NCBI GenBank assembly: GCA_014549065.1
Contig: JACDOX010000030.1
Location: 5,095,959 to 5,159,958, forward strand
DNA: 64,000 bases
From: Cardinalis cardinalis
Taxonomy: Eukaryota; Chordata; Aves; Passeriformes; Cardinalidae
Reading direction: 5' to 3'
Below the pieces are notes generated by a model that did not search any database, was not told where the DNA came from, and saw only the letters and a list, made by a program, of their open reading frames with translations. Positions 37,501-47,672 of the stretch are shown here, piece after piece (within the stretch, counting starts at the first letter, position 1; each line of letters opens with the position of its first letter). Both the position numbers and the translations under genes were made by a program.

Positions 37501-39885
37501 TCCATGAAGTGTTTCTCTTGTTGCTGTCACCACATTTCCCACCAGGAATGGAGTAGGCATTCTGCCTCTCAACAGGCAAAGCCTCATAAACCTAAGGCTT
37601 CATGTCTTGTTGAAATAGGTCTTCTTTAAAGACATGAGGTCTAAATAAAGTTATTTTCTTAGCTGTCCACCTCANGTTAGGTTCTAAATCTGTATTTCAT
37701 CATCTGACAAAGACATTTTTCACACCTGTTGAGTGTTTACTAGTTTACAAGAGACATAAAGGTTTTATTCTAACATGCATCAAATACATTTCTGAGTGAG
37801 CTGGGCAGTGATGATACAATTTTTTTTATTTTTTTCAATACCAATTTGATGCATCACTGTAGTTGAAAGGGCCAAAAACAAAATCATTTTTCCCCAGTCC
37901 ATTCATGCAGTGTTTTTCTTTGTTCTTGTTGCCTGAAATTAAAAGGTAATGTACTTAAGCACAGAAGAAACAATGTAAGTCAACTTTAGGTCAGTCTCAT
38001 CCCCTAAAACTGAAAAGGCAGTCAGTTGAAGCTGGCTTCACAGGTTCCCAAATTATTTCCTCACTCCCAGATGCATTTCCTTCTTAATTTTAGATCTGGG
38101 GGTTTTTTTGTGTGCTACAAGGCATTTGTCTGCTGGTCCAGGACAGTAAGTATGTGGTTATTTGTGCATTTTTAGTGCCTGTATGATGAACAATCTGTGG
38201 ATTTTCTGCAAAATTACTGCAATCAAAGTTTGCTCTGGTTACTTGTAAATGAAAGGATCACATAATGTGTGCTTTTTACTCTGGCTGTGGAGGATTTGTG
38301 CAGTGTTTTGAGACAGAGAAGTAGGTGCCCCAGAGCCTAGGGCATTTGGTGGGCCAGCAGAGGGAGAGCCCTCCAGTACCCTGCATATGGGTTTGTGTCT
38401 ATTCCTTGAGGAGGCCCATAAGAAAACAGGATGATGGAAATCAGGAGTTGCTCTGTCTTGTTCCATTAATTTCTCTAGGTGTGTTATTTTCCCTTCCTGG
38501 ATTTTAGCTATCTGGAAGTCAGGCAACTCCTCTGAATTAATCTACTTGTCCAAACTCTTTTTATATACAGGAGAGAATGACAAGCACCTTCTCAGGTGAT
38601 CCCAGCTCTCTGCTTCTTAGATGTTACCTTAGAAGCAGGAGTACAGGGCTCTGCCCAGTCACCCTCATGTCTGTCTTGTCCTTCATCTTCATGTGGGTTC
38701 AGAAATTACAGAGAAGTAGCAATGATTTATTGCAAGGTCAAACAAGATTTGGGTTTCTGGTTGGACTAAAGCTAATGCAGACTGGGATATGGAAAAAAGA
38801 TAAGATAGAGGGGAGTGAAAAACCTCAGTCCAAGTCACAGACAAGAGGAGTGTTCCTTTAATAAAGAAGAAGCCCCTCAGCCTCTGTAACACATGGCAAA
38901 ACTGTACAATTGACCACACTGCAAATGGCCCTTCTTGCTGGAGCAGTGATTGTTCTCAGTGCAACAAGCAACCCTAGAAAAGCTGATTGCTACAGCCAGG
39001 AGAGGAAGAGAAGAATGTGATTTTGCCAGGAGTTCGTATTGTGACAATGTGTGTTACAGGAGTAGGGAACCAACCCAAACTCCTGAGGAGCTGTAGGAAG
39101 TTCAAATTGAGAGTAGATAGAACTGGCTGATAACACCAGGTCTGGTTGCTGAGAATTCAGATTTTCTGTGTGCAGTTAGCTTCTTGTGATGTACTTTCCC
39201 AGGTTTTTATAATTTTGAGAGTCAGCTCACCATTGTGTAGTATGAGGAGTATGATGAAAATCTAATGCAATGTGTCTTTCTTCCCTTGCAAGTCATAACA
39301 ATAGTACTTATTAAATTGGGATATTACACAAACACATCAGTTAGATATCTTGCAGAAATCTTGATAATAACATCAAGATGTTATTTTATATTAAGAGCAT
39401 GAAATCCTGTCAATATGATGAAACTAATAATAAACTGATGCAATTTTTCAAGAGTTGTTCAGAGCAGATGTGCAAGCATCCTGTATCCAGCTCCAGTGAT
39501 TCATGTGGTCCTGAGCCATACAACCATGTGTTGATGGTGACAACAAGTAATGACTAGGAGGAGCTTTTTCAGGCCCTGATTAAAGAATTTTTAAGTGCTT
39601 TTAAGGACGCGTTGAGTTGTATTCTTTTCCAGGAGGGTGTTTGAATAGGATTTAATCCTATGCTCAAGCACTTTTTCTGAAAGTGGTTGTCTTCTGGAAT
39701 CAACTTTCCTTTCCATTTGTGGTTTAGTGACAGCCCCCACCTGGGTTTGAAATGAGGTCATTTGGCCTGAAAGGTGGGGGTAAAGGTATCTAAGTAGCTT
39801 TCATGGAGACTTACTCTGTTGCCTATAGCTACTTTCATCTTAAATAAGGAAGTGTGGCATGTTTGTATTCACAAATCCCGTTGTG
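37501..39885. other. Unique noncoding DNA
   Basis: No gene or transposon was recognised. Frames up to 95 codons (38239-38526 minus, 38577-38861 plus) have no recognisable domain. Confidence 0.5.
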
Positions 39886-39889
39886 CAAT

Positions 39890-40420
39890 GTTCTGTCTCA
39901 ATTGGGGCTGTCTGTGTCTCCATATTAATTCTCAGGGCAGCTGCAATTTCCTCCATTTCATGCAAATTAGCTTCAGCCTTAAAGCTCCTGGCAGGTCGCC
40001 AGCATAACCCTCTTTGGCAAAATTTGGATTCATCAGTGGAAGGGTATTAGCCTTTTTGCTTTAAAGGCCTTTGTTTAGGCAAGTATTTCACTACTTTAAA
40101 GGCAAATACTTAAGAAAATCTCTATCTTTTAGCCAGATGCATTCTTTACCCAGTAGAACAGTCTTAAAGATAGCTGGATAAACCACAAATAACTAAAATA
40201 ATGGTATACATTCTTACTGCTTATCTTAAACATTGCTATAAATGCCACTGCACCAGTGCCATTAAAATGCGTGTCAGGAATTTTCCTTGACTGCCTCTAT
40301 GCAGCCTTTTAAGATCATTTAACTACATAATGACTTTTAAAGATATTCTTTTTGAAATGGAAGGGATTTTTTTCAAAGCCCAGCTGAAAAACGTATTCCA
40401 CAGATTTTCAATGCAATATC
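39890..40420. promoter_or_regulatory. Candidate conserved noncoding element with octamer motif
   Basis: A repeat-free AT-rich segment carrying a perfect POU octamer ATGCAAAT at 39960-39967 running straight into TTAGC, plus other compact strings ('ctccatattaattctcaggg', 'cagctggataaaccacaaat'-like context near 40170, 'cctttgtttaggcaag'). RUNX-like 'aaccacaaa' sits near 40181. The texture resembles a developmental enhancer. Conservation was not tested. Confidence 0.28.
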
Positions 40421-42513
40421 TTAATTCCATCTCTCTGTTTTGAAAACTTAAACTTTTTAGTTTGAACAATGATTTTGTGTTTTTGTGTGTCCTGCAATTA
40501 TTCTGAGAATGTTTTTACCTTTTGCACTATTATGAATACTCTCACAGTTTTTTGTGTTNTTCTGAATATATGCTATTCTTGTTAAAAGTCAGATTTAATT
40601 TTTTTTTCTGTAAAGATAATAAGGGTATTTAATTCTTCCTCCTTCTATTCTTCTCACAAGAACCACATTTCATAGATTTCCCAGGAACCCATTATTAAAT
40701 TTCNAGTTCTACCTGAACAGTGACAATAAAACAGCATGAAAGGTTCTTGGTTTGTGGTGTGACACTGGCTTTGAATTTAATTAAGTAACAAATAATATTT
40801 ANCTTTTCCAGGTATCACTGCCATGTAGTTTCTTGGCTGTTGAGATTCAAGACATGTTTGTCCTGTATCATCAATAGAAGTAGAAATCCTGCAGGAGAAA
40901 AACAGGTCTGTGGTTCCACTTGTGCAAAGGTGTTATTTTTACCTGGTACTCTCATGTCCACAAACCATCTAAGGCACAGTGCAGTTCCACAGATATTACC
41001 AAAACTATCATCTCCAGACTCTGTTGTTTACTGGAACGAGTGAGTTTTCTTTTTCTTATTACTGTTGACATGCAAGATTATATGACCCCACGCTGTTTGT
41101 AATCACTGAAGTGTTTTCCATGGCTATTATTTAGGAAAAAAATCACCATATTTGCACTCTAGTAACTGGAGGAACNTTGCAACTGTCTCCTTGTTCCTGC
41201 AGATGTTGAACAAACCCCCATAAAGCTCCCGATTTTTAGGCCGTCTNTTGTTTTATGCACTTTAATCATATCTGTTGTTATCTCCTCTCAAAGACAAACT
41301 GTGACAATTATTTCAAATTTTTTTTTTTTTTTATTCTGTGGCCTTCTCTGAGTTTCTTTAGTTTCTTACTGTGTCTGGTCAGCCATGGAGAGCTCTCTCT
41401 GCACACAGGAGTGAAGGCATCTGGTCTGCCTTGAGATTTTCCTGGGTGATAGAGGAATTATATAGATATTCATTCTTTGGGGATAGATTGAAATTTTGNG
41501 ACTAATACAGGAAAGCATGGCTTTTTGTTCAGCAAAATATTGTTAACTTTTGTAGCTGCTGTAGCTTGTCTCCTGGCTGGATGCTTTAGGTGGTTGGATT
41601 TTTAGAAACATTTCAGTGATGGTGGGCAGGGAGTATTTTTACTTAGTAGTGCTCAAAATTAGTTGTTTATCTCTTCATAAAGGGAAGAGATAAACATACC
41701 AACTTTTTAGGGACACTGAAATACCCACTGTGATCAGTCACAGACAACAAATATTACATCCACAAGGTGATGAATGTCTCTCTTTGAACAATTTAAAAGA
41801 GGCTGAAGGCTTTTGTTGTGTTATTTGAGATCTTGTAACACTAAGAAGCATACTGTTGCCTGCACAAGAGAAGAATTTGATTGGAAGTACTTTCTCAACC
41901 AAAATCAAAGCTGGCAGATCATAAACTCTTTGAAGGTTCACCTTCTTTAAATCATAATGAATTTTAAAATGGATATTTGCTTACCAGGCAAATGATTTTA
42001 CAGGGAATTAGGTATTGGCTTGGGTACAAATGGTATAACTTTGATTACAAAGCATCAGAATTTGATTTTAATAAAATCCACAAATTCTCAGACCTGAAAC
42101 ACAATTGTTGATGTGGTTTCTCAATGTATTTTGTGTATGTAAAAATCTTACTGATGTAAATCCTATTAATGTAAAGAATTGAATAATTCCCTAAGGCTTT
42201 GGCCAAACATTGTTATTATGCATGTCTATTGGTNCAACTAACCTTTATTTTGAATGCTGTACAAATAGTCCTCTAGCTAATTACTGATTGGAGTGAAGTT
42301 CCAAGGTATTTTGTGGGTTTTTTTAAGTTTAGGGGTTTTTTAAGTTACCTTTTTTTTTTTAACACAGCATTTCTACAATAAGGCATAGGGAAGGATGTGG
42401 TAGAAGCAGTCTGAAGGCAGCAGCACAGATAAGCACAGAAAACAGGAATGTCTTAAACAAGCTTTGCCTGCGAGTTTGAGAGTCATGAAATTGTGTCCTG
42501 GAGTTTGACCTAA
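40421..42513. other. Unique noncoding DNA
   Basis: No gene or transposon was recognised. It contains the 12-bp hairpin at 41665-41695 and T runs near 41320-41332 and 42351-42360. The sequence is otherwise AT-rich. Confidence 0.5.
41665..41695. repeat. 12-bp perfect hairpin
   Basis: GTTTATCTCTTC (41665-41676) is followed, after a 7-nt loop, by its exact reverse complement (41684-41695). A 12-bp perfect stem with so short a loop is not expected by chance in 64 kb. The 12-bp stem is too short for a microRNA precursor, and no repeat family was recognised. Confidence 0.85.
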
Positions 42514-42633
42514 CTTAATCTCGGTCTGGGCCTCGCTGCTGGACCGGAGCTCCATACCAGAATCCTGGCACTCCAGCTCTTGTTGTGTAGACATAATTCT
42601 GCTCTGGGTTCTTTGTATGTCATTGCTACTCAT
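42514..42633 (-). other. Possible unidentified first coding exon
   Basis: A minus-strand frame starts at a true ATG (42631-42633) and runs leftwards. Twelve successive codons from 42555 to 42520 all end in G or C (peptide MELRSSSEAQTE), and several CpGs are retained. The whole piece is hydrophilic and Ser/Gln/Glu-rich (start MSSNDIQRTQSR). An in-frame TGA lies just before the ATG. A weak donor could lie at AA/GTTAGG near 42514; without it the frame continues to about 42373. I do not recognise the protein. It could be an alternative N-terminal exon of a large gene, or conserved noncoding DNA that happens to be open. Confidence 0.2.
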
Positions 42634-42880
42634 TAATCAAAATTAAAATACTGTTTTCCTGAATGTCCAAACCACTCAGATCCACTGAAAGAAGGTAGTC
42701 ATGTCTAAAAAAGGTGTTTTCCATAGAGAGGTGCTACCAAGGAGCTTATGGCATTAGCTAGATTTAAGTTTATAATTCTGTGGTCCTCTTCTCCTGTAAA
42801 TTTTAAACTCCTGCATGTAGCAATTTTACTTTTCAGTAGGCAATACCAGTATTTTAACTAAACTAGGGGGTACTCTTGCC
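42634..42880. other. Unique noncoding DNA
   Basis: Nothing was recognised in this stretch. Confidence 0.5.
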
Positions 42881-42884
42881 TGTG

Positions 42885-43030
42885 CTGACTGCCATCAGCA
42901 AGGTTTAGTGGAACATTCGGCCGCCAGATGGTAATTTCTTGTTTTGATACACTCACACAAATTAAATGGATCACTCGATGCTTGAGACTGCACCAAATGA
43001 AGTTAAATCTACAACCACCTTCTGTTAATA
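42885..43030. promoter_or_regulatory. Candidate conserved noncoding element
   Basis: Repeat-free sequence with retained CpGs ('cattcggccgccagatggta', 'cactcgatgc') next to AT-rich homeodomain-like strings ('aatttcttgttttgata', 'caaattaaatgg'). CpG retention in an AT-rich setting hints at selective constraint or low methylation. No coding frame runs through it. Confidence 0.27.
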
Positions 43031-44270
43031 AGAAAAACTCAAACCCATCAGCACTGCCNGTGCATGTTAGCTATGTGCAAAATTTGGGATAGTCTGGGGA
43101 AAAAATGCCAGACTAATGGACAGGCTTAACACAGGATAAAATAACAAGTGCAGATACAGATTTCAAGACCTGCCTGCNAATCAGATCTGGAAAGTCAGGG
43201 CACACGTATGTACAGCTGCCTTTGGTGATCCAGTTGACGACTTCTTGCTTCTGAGTTATTTGTATAGCCAAAAAGCTGTTTTGGGGAGAGAGTTGGGCAC
43301 CACAGGTACAGTGGTTTAGCTGGGCTATGTGATGCAGAAACATGAATGACTTGCCCAAAATTTTACCAGTGACAACAGCAAGATCTGATCAGGGATCATG
43401 CTCTACACCTGACTCTGTGCCTTTCACCATTGAATCTACATGAAGGAAACTGAGGTGTCTTGGCAATCTGTACTGTTCCCTGTCTTCTGAAGAATGNCTT
43501 TCATCTAAGGGNNTATAATTGTGATGCATGTTAAAATNTCTCTACACACAAAATGTATGTGCCAGACTTGTAGTGCTTTCCAAGACAAGCAGTTGTTTTC
43601 CAACAAGTCTCTTTGTAAATAGTTGCTTTTGTTTTAATATGTCTCTGGGCTGCATTTGGAACTCTCCTAATAGCAGGCAAAAATCAGAACCATCAGCTTT
43701 CCTGAATGTGATCATTAGTTTATGATGCCTGCACCATATGGGGATATTTCATCCTACACAAGAATGTAGGGAAGATCTCTTTTTAATTAGAGGGCTAGGG
43801 AAAAAAAATCACTTCATGGAGCAAAGTGTACTTAGAGGTTTTAGCTGAGCTTTTAAGTCCATTTGATGGAACCATCAGACATATTTACCAGCCTTGGTCC
43901 TTGGAGGTGAGTGTTTGCTCAGAGGTCTGGGACTGACTCCTCAAGGGGCTTGCACACTGCAGGTACTCAGTATAAATTCATATGCATCAAGCCCTCAGAC
44001 AAAAAGATGTGTGGAGGAACCTGTGTCCCGGGTATTTACACAATGCACCTCAATTGCCTGAGAACAGAGGAGGTCTGTTTGAGAGCTTTGCATTTCCAAT
44101 CCTTTACGTGGCTGGAATTGATCATTTTAAGAAAGGGAGCGGCAAGATGAGAGGAGTGGGATGGTTTACTGCAAAGTTCCTTTAGTGTTTGAGAAATGGA
44201 GAAATTTGGATGAATTGAGCTTTTCAGCCAGGACTTGCTGCCATCCATCTCTCAGTTCCTTAAGAGTAAC
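43031..44270. other. Unique noncoding DNA
   Basis: No gene or repeat was recognised. The cluster of N's at 43497-43538 marks poor sequence quality. Short frames at 43911-44185 have no motif. Confidence 0.5.
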
Positions 44271-44274
44271 TAGG

Positions 44275-44475
44275 ATTTGTGCAGTGAGTGCAGCTTGCTG
44301 CCAGAAAATCTCAACTTTTGTTAATGTATAGGCATTCATCATCTGCTGTTCATTAACACACATATTGCTAATGCCTGGCAATGGAGCGAACATTTTTCTA
44401 GAGTGGGGTCGAAAAACTAATTATTCACCATATGGTGGCCGGCTCAGCAACAATTGCTGAAGCCATGGAAGCAAA
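44275..44475. promoter_or_regulatory. Candidate conserved noncoding element
   Basis: Repeat-free sequence with retained CpGs ('ggagcgaac', 'gggtcgaaaa', 'ggccggctcag') and homeodomain-like cores ('gttaatgta', 'ttcattaacac', 'aactaattattcacc'). It is similar in texture to the other candidate elements. Boundaries are approximate and conservation is untested. Confidence 0.27.
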
Positions 44476-45820
44476 AGGAAGTTGGCTGGTTGATTTCTTT
44501 GGACAGTTTGCACAGTGATGACTCTCTTGACACATGCCATTCATGTGGCCGCTGCATAACAGATGGGCTGAGGCTGGGAACTGTGGAAAAATCATGGCAG
44601 AGATCTGGTGGCAGCCTCTGTCTTTTTATCCTTCAGAATGACTTTGGGTCACATGGGCTGTGAAAATAACAAGTAGGGGATTGTGCTCTAAGGATTTCCC
44701 TGCTTCTTTCATAAAGCCAGAGCGTAATTTTGACTGCCTTTTCGTATTTTGTTTATTAAAGGGATCAGGGTTTTAGATGAAAGAGATTACTTGGTTTGTG
44801 GTAGGGGGCTGTTCTGTGCCCATGACACTCAGCTCATTGTTAGCAGGAAAAATGCTGGCAGTTTGATAAGGGATAAGAAAACGGAGGGGTTTTAAATTAA
44901 AATTTAAATTACTCCTTATTTGTTCTTTTCTCATTTGTAAATCTCACATAGGCAAGTTTAGATAAGAGCTGTTTTAGATTCTGAATACTCAAACCTGAAA
45001 TGAGTTAGTGTTTTTTTTTCCAGATGAGCTTAGTATGGGAGGGTAAGATTAATTTGAGCATGCTGCCTTTACAACTTGCGTGCTTTCTGGATTTCATATC
45101 ATCCAGACAGTGCCTGAATGGGGGAAGGCACTGAAAGTTTTCCTGCAGAGATTTTTTAGTTTTAGTGTCATTCAAAATTTAATTGGGTGGGTTTGAACTA
45201 TCTGCAAATTAAATTTTAATTGATTACAGCAAATTGTGTCAGTTGAGAATTTTCTCATGTCTTCTTTCATGGAAGTTAGGAAGAAGACTTGACAAGCAGT
45301 GAAGGTACTGCCAGCTCCCTTCTGAAGCTGCATAGCCTTCCCAGAGGGATGCTGGAAATACTGCTTGCAGAACACGGAGGAAGGGAAAGGAAAAGTGAGG
45401 TGAAAGACTGTTCATGAAACTGCCCAGCATGAGGGAGAGCTTGCAGGTGAGCCATTCACAGTCATTTGGGATTTGTCAGGAACAGCACACAAAGTTTCCC
45501 AGATGAAATGTGATNTGCGAGGTCTTGATTCAGAATTATTGTCATGTAATCATTCATCACTATCATATTTTGCAAAAACATACACAGGACCTCCTCTCCC
45601 CCTGCTGCCCCATCCTCTTCCCCCTCTCTCCAGAAATAAAAGCAGAAGGAAATAAGATGTCTTACAAAGCCAACTTCAAGCAATATTGTACAATTCACTG
45701 GATTTGCAATTTCTCTTTATAAGCAAAAGATGCACGTGTCTTGTTGCAGCATTACACTCTTGTCTGCTCAAAGCAGCACCATCTTTTCTGTGTCTGTGTG
45801 CCACAGAGATGACATGATGA
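44476..45820. other. Unique noncoding DNA
   Basis: No gene or transposon was recognised. The short AT block 'ttaaattaaaatttaaatta' near 44892 is a low-complexity palindrome-like run. Frames have no motifs. Confidence 0.5.
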
Positions 45821-45950
45821 CACAGAAACACAGAATATTCTGAGTTGGGAGGGACTCACAAGGATCATCAAGTCCAACTCTGCAGTGAGCAGCCCATATG
45901 GCAAACTCATGACCTCAGCATTGCTGGGCAGGCTGTCAAGTGAACACCCA
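45821..45950 (-). mobile_element. tRNA-Ile/CR1 composite SINE, decayed
   Basis: The left part (45821-45889) is a reverse-complemented CR1 3' tail ('cacagaatattctgagttgg', 'gagggactcacaaggatcat', 'caagtccaactc'). The right part (45891-45950) follows the reverse complement of tRNA-Ile: GCCCATATGG matches the acceptor/T-arm side, then AAACTCATGACCTCAGCATT matches the T-loop and anticodon-stem region, mostly with transitions. A tRNA head joined to a CR1 tail is the architecture of passerine SINEs of the TguSINE1 class, which use CR1 reverse transcriptase. The element lies on the minus strand and is too diverged to act as a tRNA gene. Confidence 0.7.
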
Positions 45951-47384
45951 CCATGTGGTTTCCAGGGTTCTTCCATCATTCTTCATTCTTCCATCATTTT
46001 TTATTCTTATGTATCAAAACCAGGCCTGTTGATTCCAGAGGTGGGATCTGCTGTTCTTGCAGTGCTGATCACAGAGAGCCTCTGCACAGGTTTATGTTTG
46101 ATTCAGTTGTGCAAGTGCACACAGAGAAGACTGAGAAAAGAGAAAATCATATGTTTTTGCTTTGAATTATCCTGTTGCTATTTTCTGCAGGTGAGGCAGT
46201 AGATATTTTTCATTTTTCATTAGGGCGTGCTACTTTTCAATAGGTGAGCAGGGGGACACATTTTATTGTCTCTCTCTCTGTGAGAAGGAAGTTCCCTAGC
46301 CCAGAAGGCTGGCAGCAGTTATTATTTTTTTCTGGAGAAAGGAGTAAGCCACTTGTTTTATGTGATGAACATCCTCATCAGCTTTTTTGCCCTGCAGTGG
46401 TCTGAGCCAGTACATTGTGAGGCTGTGCTGCATTGCCCTTGGTCCTGTCATGCCTTACCTGTATTTCAGGGCTCTTGTGATCTCCTTGGCTCAGGATGGC
46501 TGCTCTTTTGCTCAGCCAGTGCATATCCCACGTCTCCTCAGTGATTTCCCTAACTGTGTCAGAGACAAGGAATACTTCTGTTTTTAGCAAGAAGTCAGTC
46601 CAGCAGATTAGGACCACTATGCAGCAGTGGTCCTTTAAGAACAGCTGAGTTTGTTGCTCTCATCCTTGTTTAATACACATCTTATGTAGATTATATGAAC
46701 CAAATTGGCTTAAATGGGAGATTGATGAGGGATGTGTGTTGATTATATGTGCCAATAAATGTTAGGTTGTGTATTTAAAATCTTGCTGTATATATTTTTT
46801 CTAACTCCATTCACATAGAAAGTAATCAATCCTTACTCAAAATATTGGGATTTTTTTCCTGAGAAAAACATATTAAATGCTTTTAGAATTAGGCTTGTTT
46901 CAGCCTGGTCAGCTTTGCTTGCTAAATCATCAGAAATGTTTATTGGATGTTTCGGATTTGCTACCATCTCCAACATGCTGAAGTGGGCCATGAACTCAGT
47001 AGAGTTTGGGAGATACCCTACTGCCATTCTCCTGTCACACATGAGCAGTTTCAGGGTCAAAAAATTTAAAAGGGGAAAAAAATATTTATTTCCCATTTTT
47101 TAATTTACTCTGTAATTTTTTTTCTTTAGTGGTTATGTTCAAGCAGATTATTTAAATGGAAGATTAAGCAAGGACTTTACAGCCACTTCCTTTGAGAATC
47201 TCAGGCAAAACTCCTGTCCATCTCCCAGGAAGTGAATCAGTCTGAACTTTATTTTAATTAGGTTAATGTTAGAGAGCAAACTCCCTGCCATTTTTATCAG
47301 AAGAAAATTTATCACAAAACTAACACTAACCACTGAATTTCAGATAGTCAGAAGAAACCTTAGGATGTCTGGGAAGGCATAGAT
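45951..47384. other. Unique noncoding DNA
   Basis: No gene was recognised. At 45966-46005 the string TTCTTCCATCATT is repeated imperfectly. Frames of 60-105 codons have no motifs. Confidence 0.5.
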
Positions 47385-47587
47385 GTGTATATTATATTGT
47401 ATCATATATATAAAACATACATATATATACAACAAATATATATACACAACATATATATATGTGTGTATATATATACACAACACATATATATACACATATA
47501 TATACAACATATATGTAACACATATGTATATGTACATATTATATACATATATTATACAATTATATATGTAATACATAAAATTTTCTA

Positions 47588-47588
<1 letters not shown>
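47385..47588. repeat. (TATATACA)-type alternating TA/CA tract
   Basis: About 200 bp of alternating purine-pyrimidine sequence (TA steps with interspersed CA and GT). Such tracts melt easily, may form cruciform or Z-type structures and are highly variable. Tyr/Ile-rich open frames across it are artefacts of composition. Confidence 0.93.

Positions 47589-47671
<83 letters not shown>
47589..47671. repeat. (ATT)n microsatellite, ~27 uninterrupted units
   Basis: An uninterrupted ATT trinucleotide array of 83 bp directly abuts the TA/CA tract. Perfect purity at this length means it is very likely polymorphic. Confidence 0.97.

Positions 47672-47672
<1 letters not shown>

Noticed and set aside
45891..45950. 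A functional tRNA-Ile gene
   Set aside because: The tRNA-like part is diverged, with a deletion near the T-arm, and is joined to a CR1 tail, so it is a SINE head.
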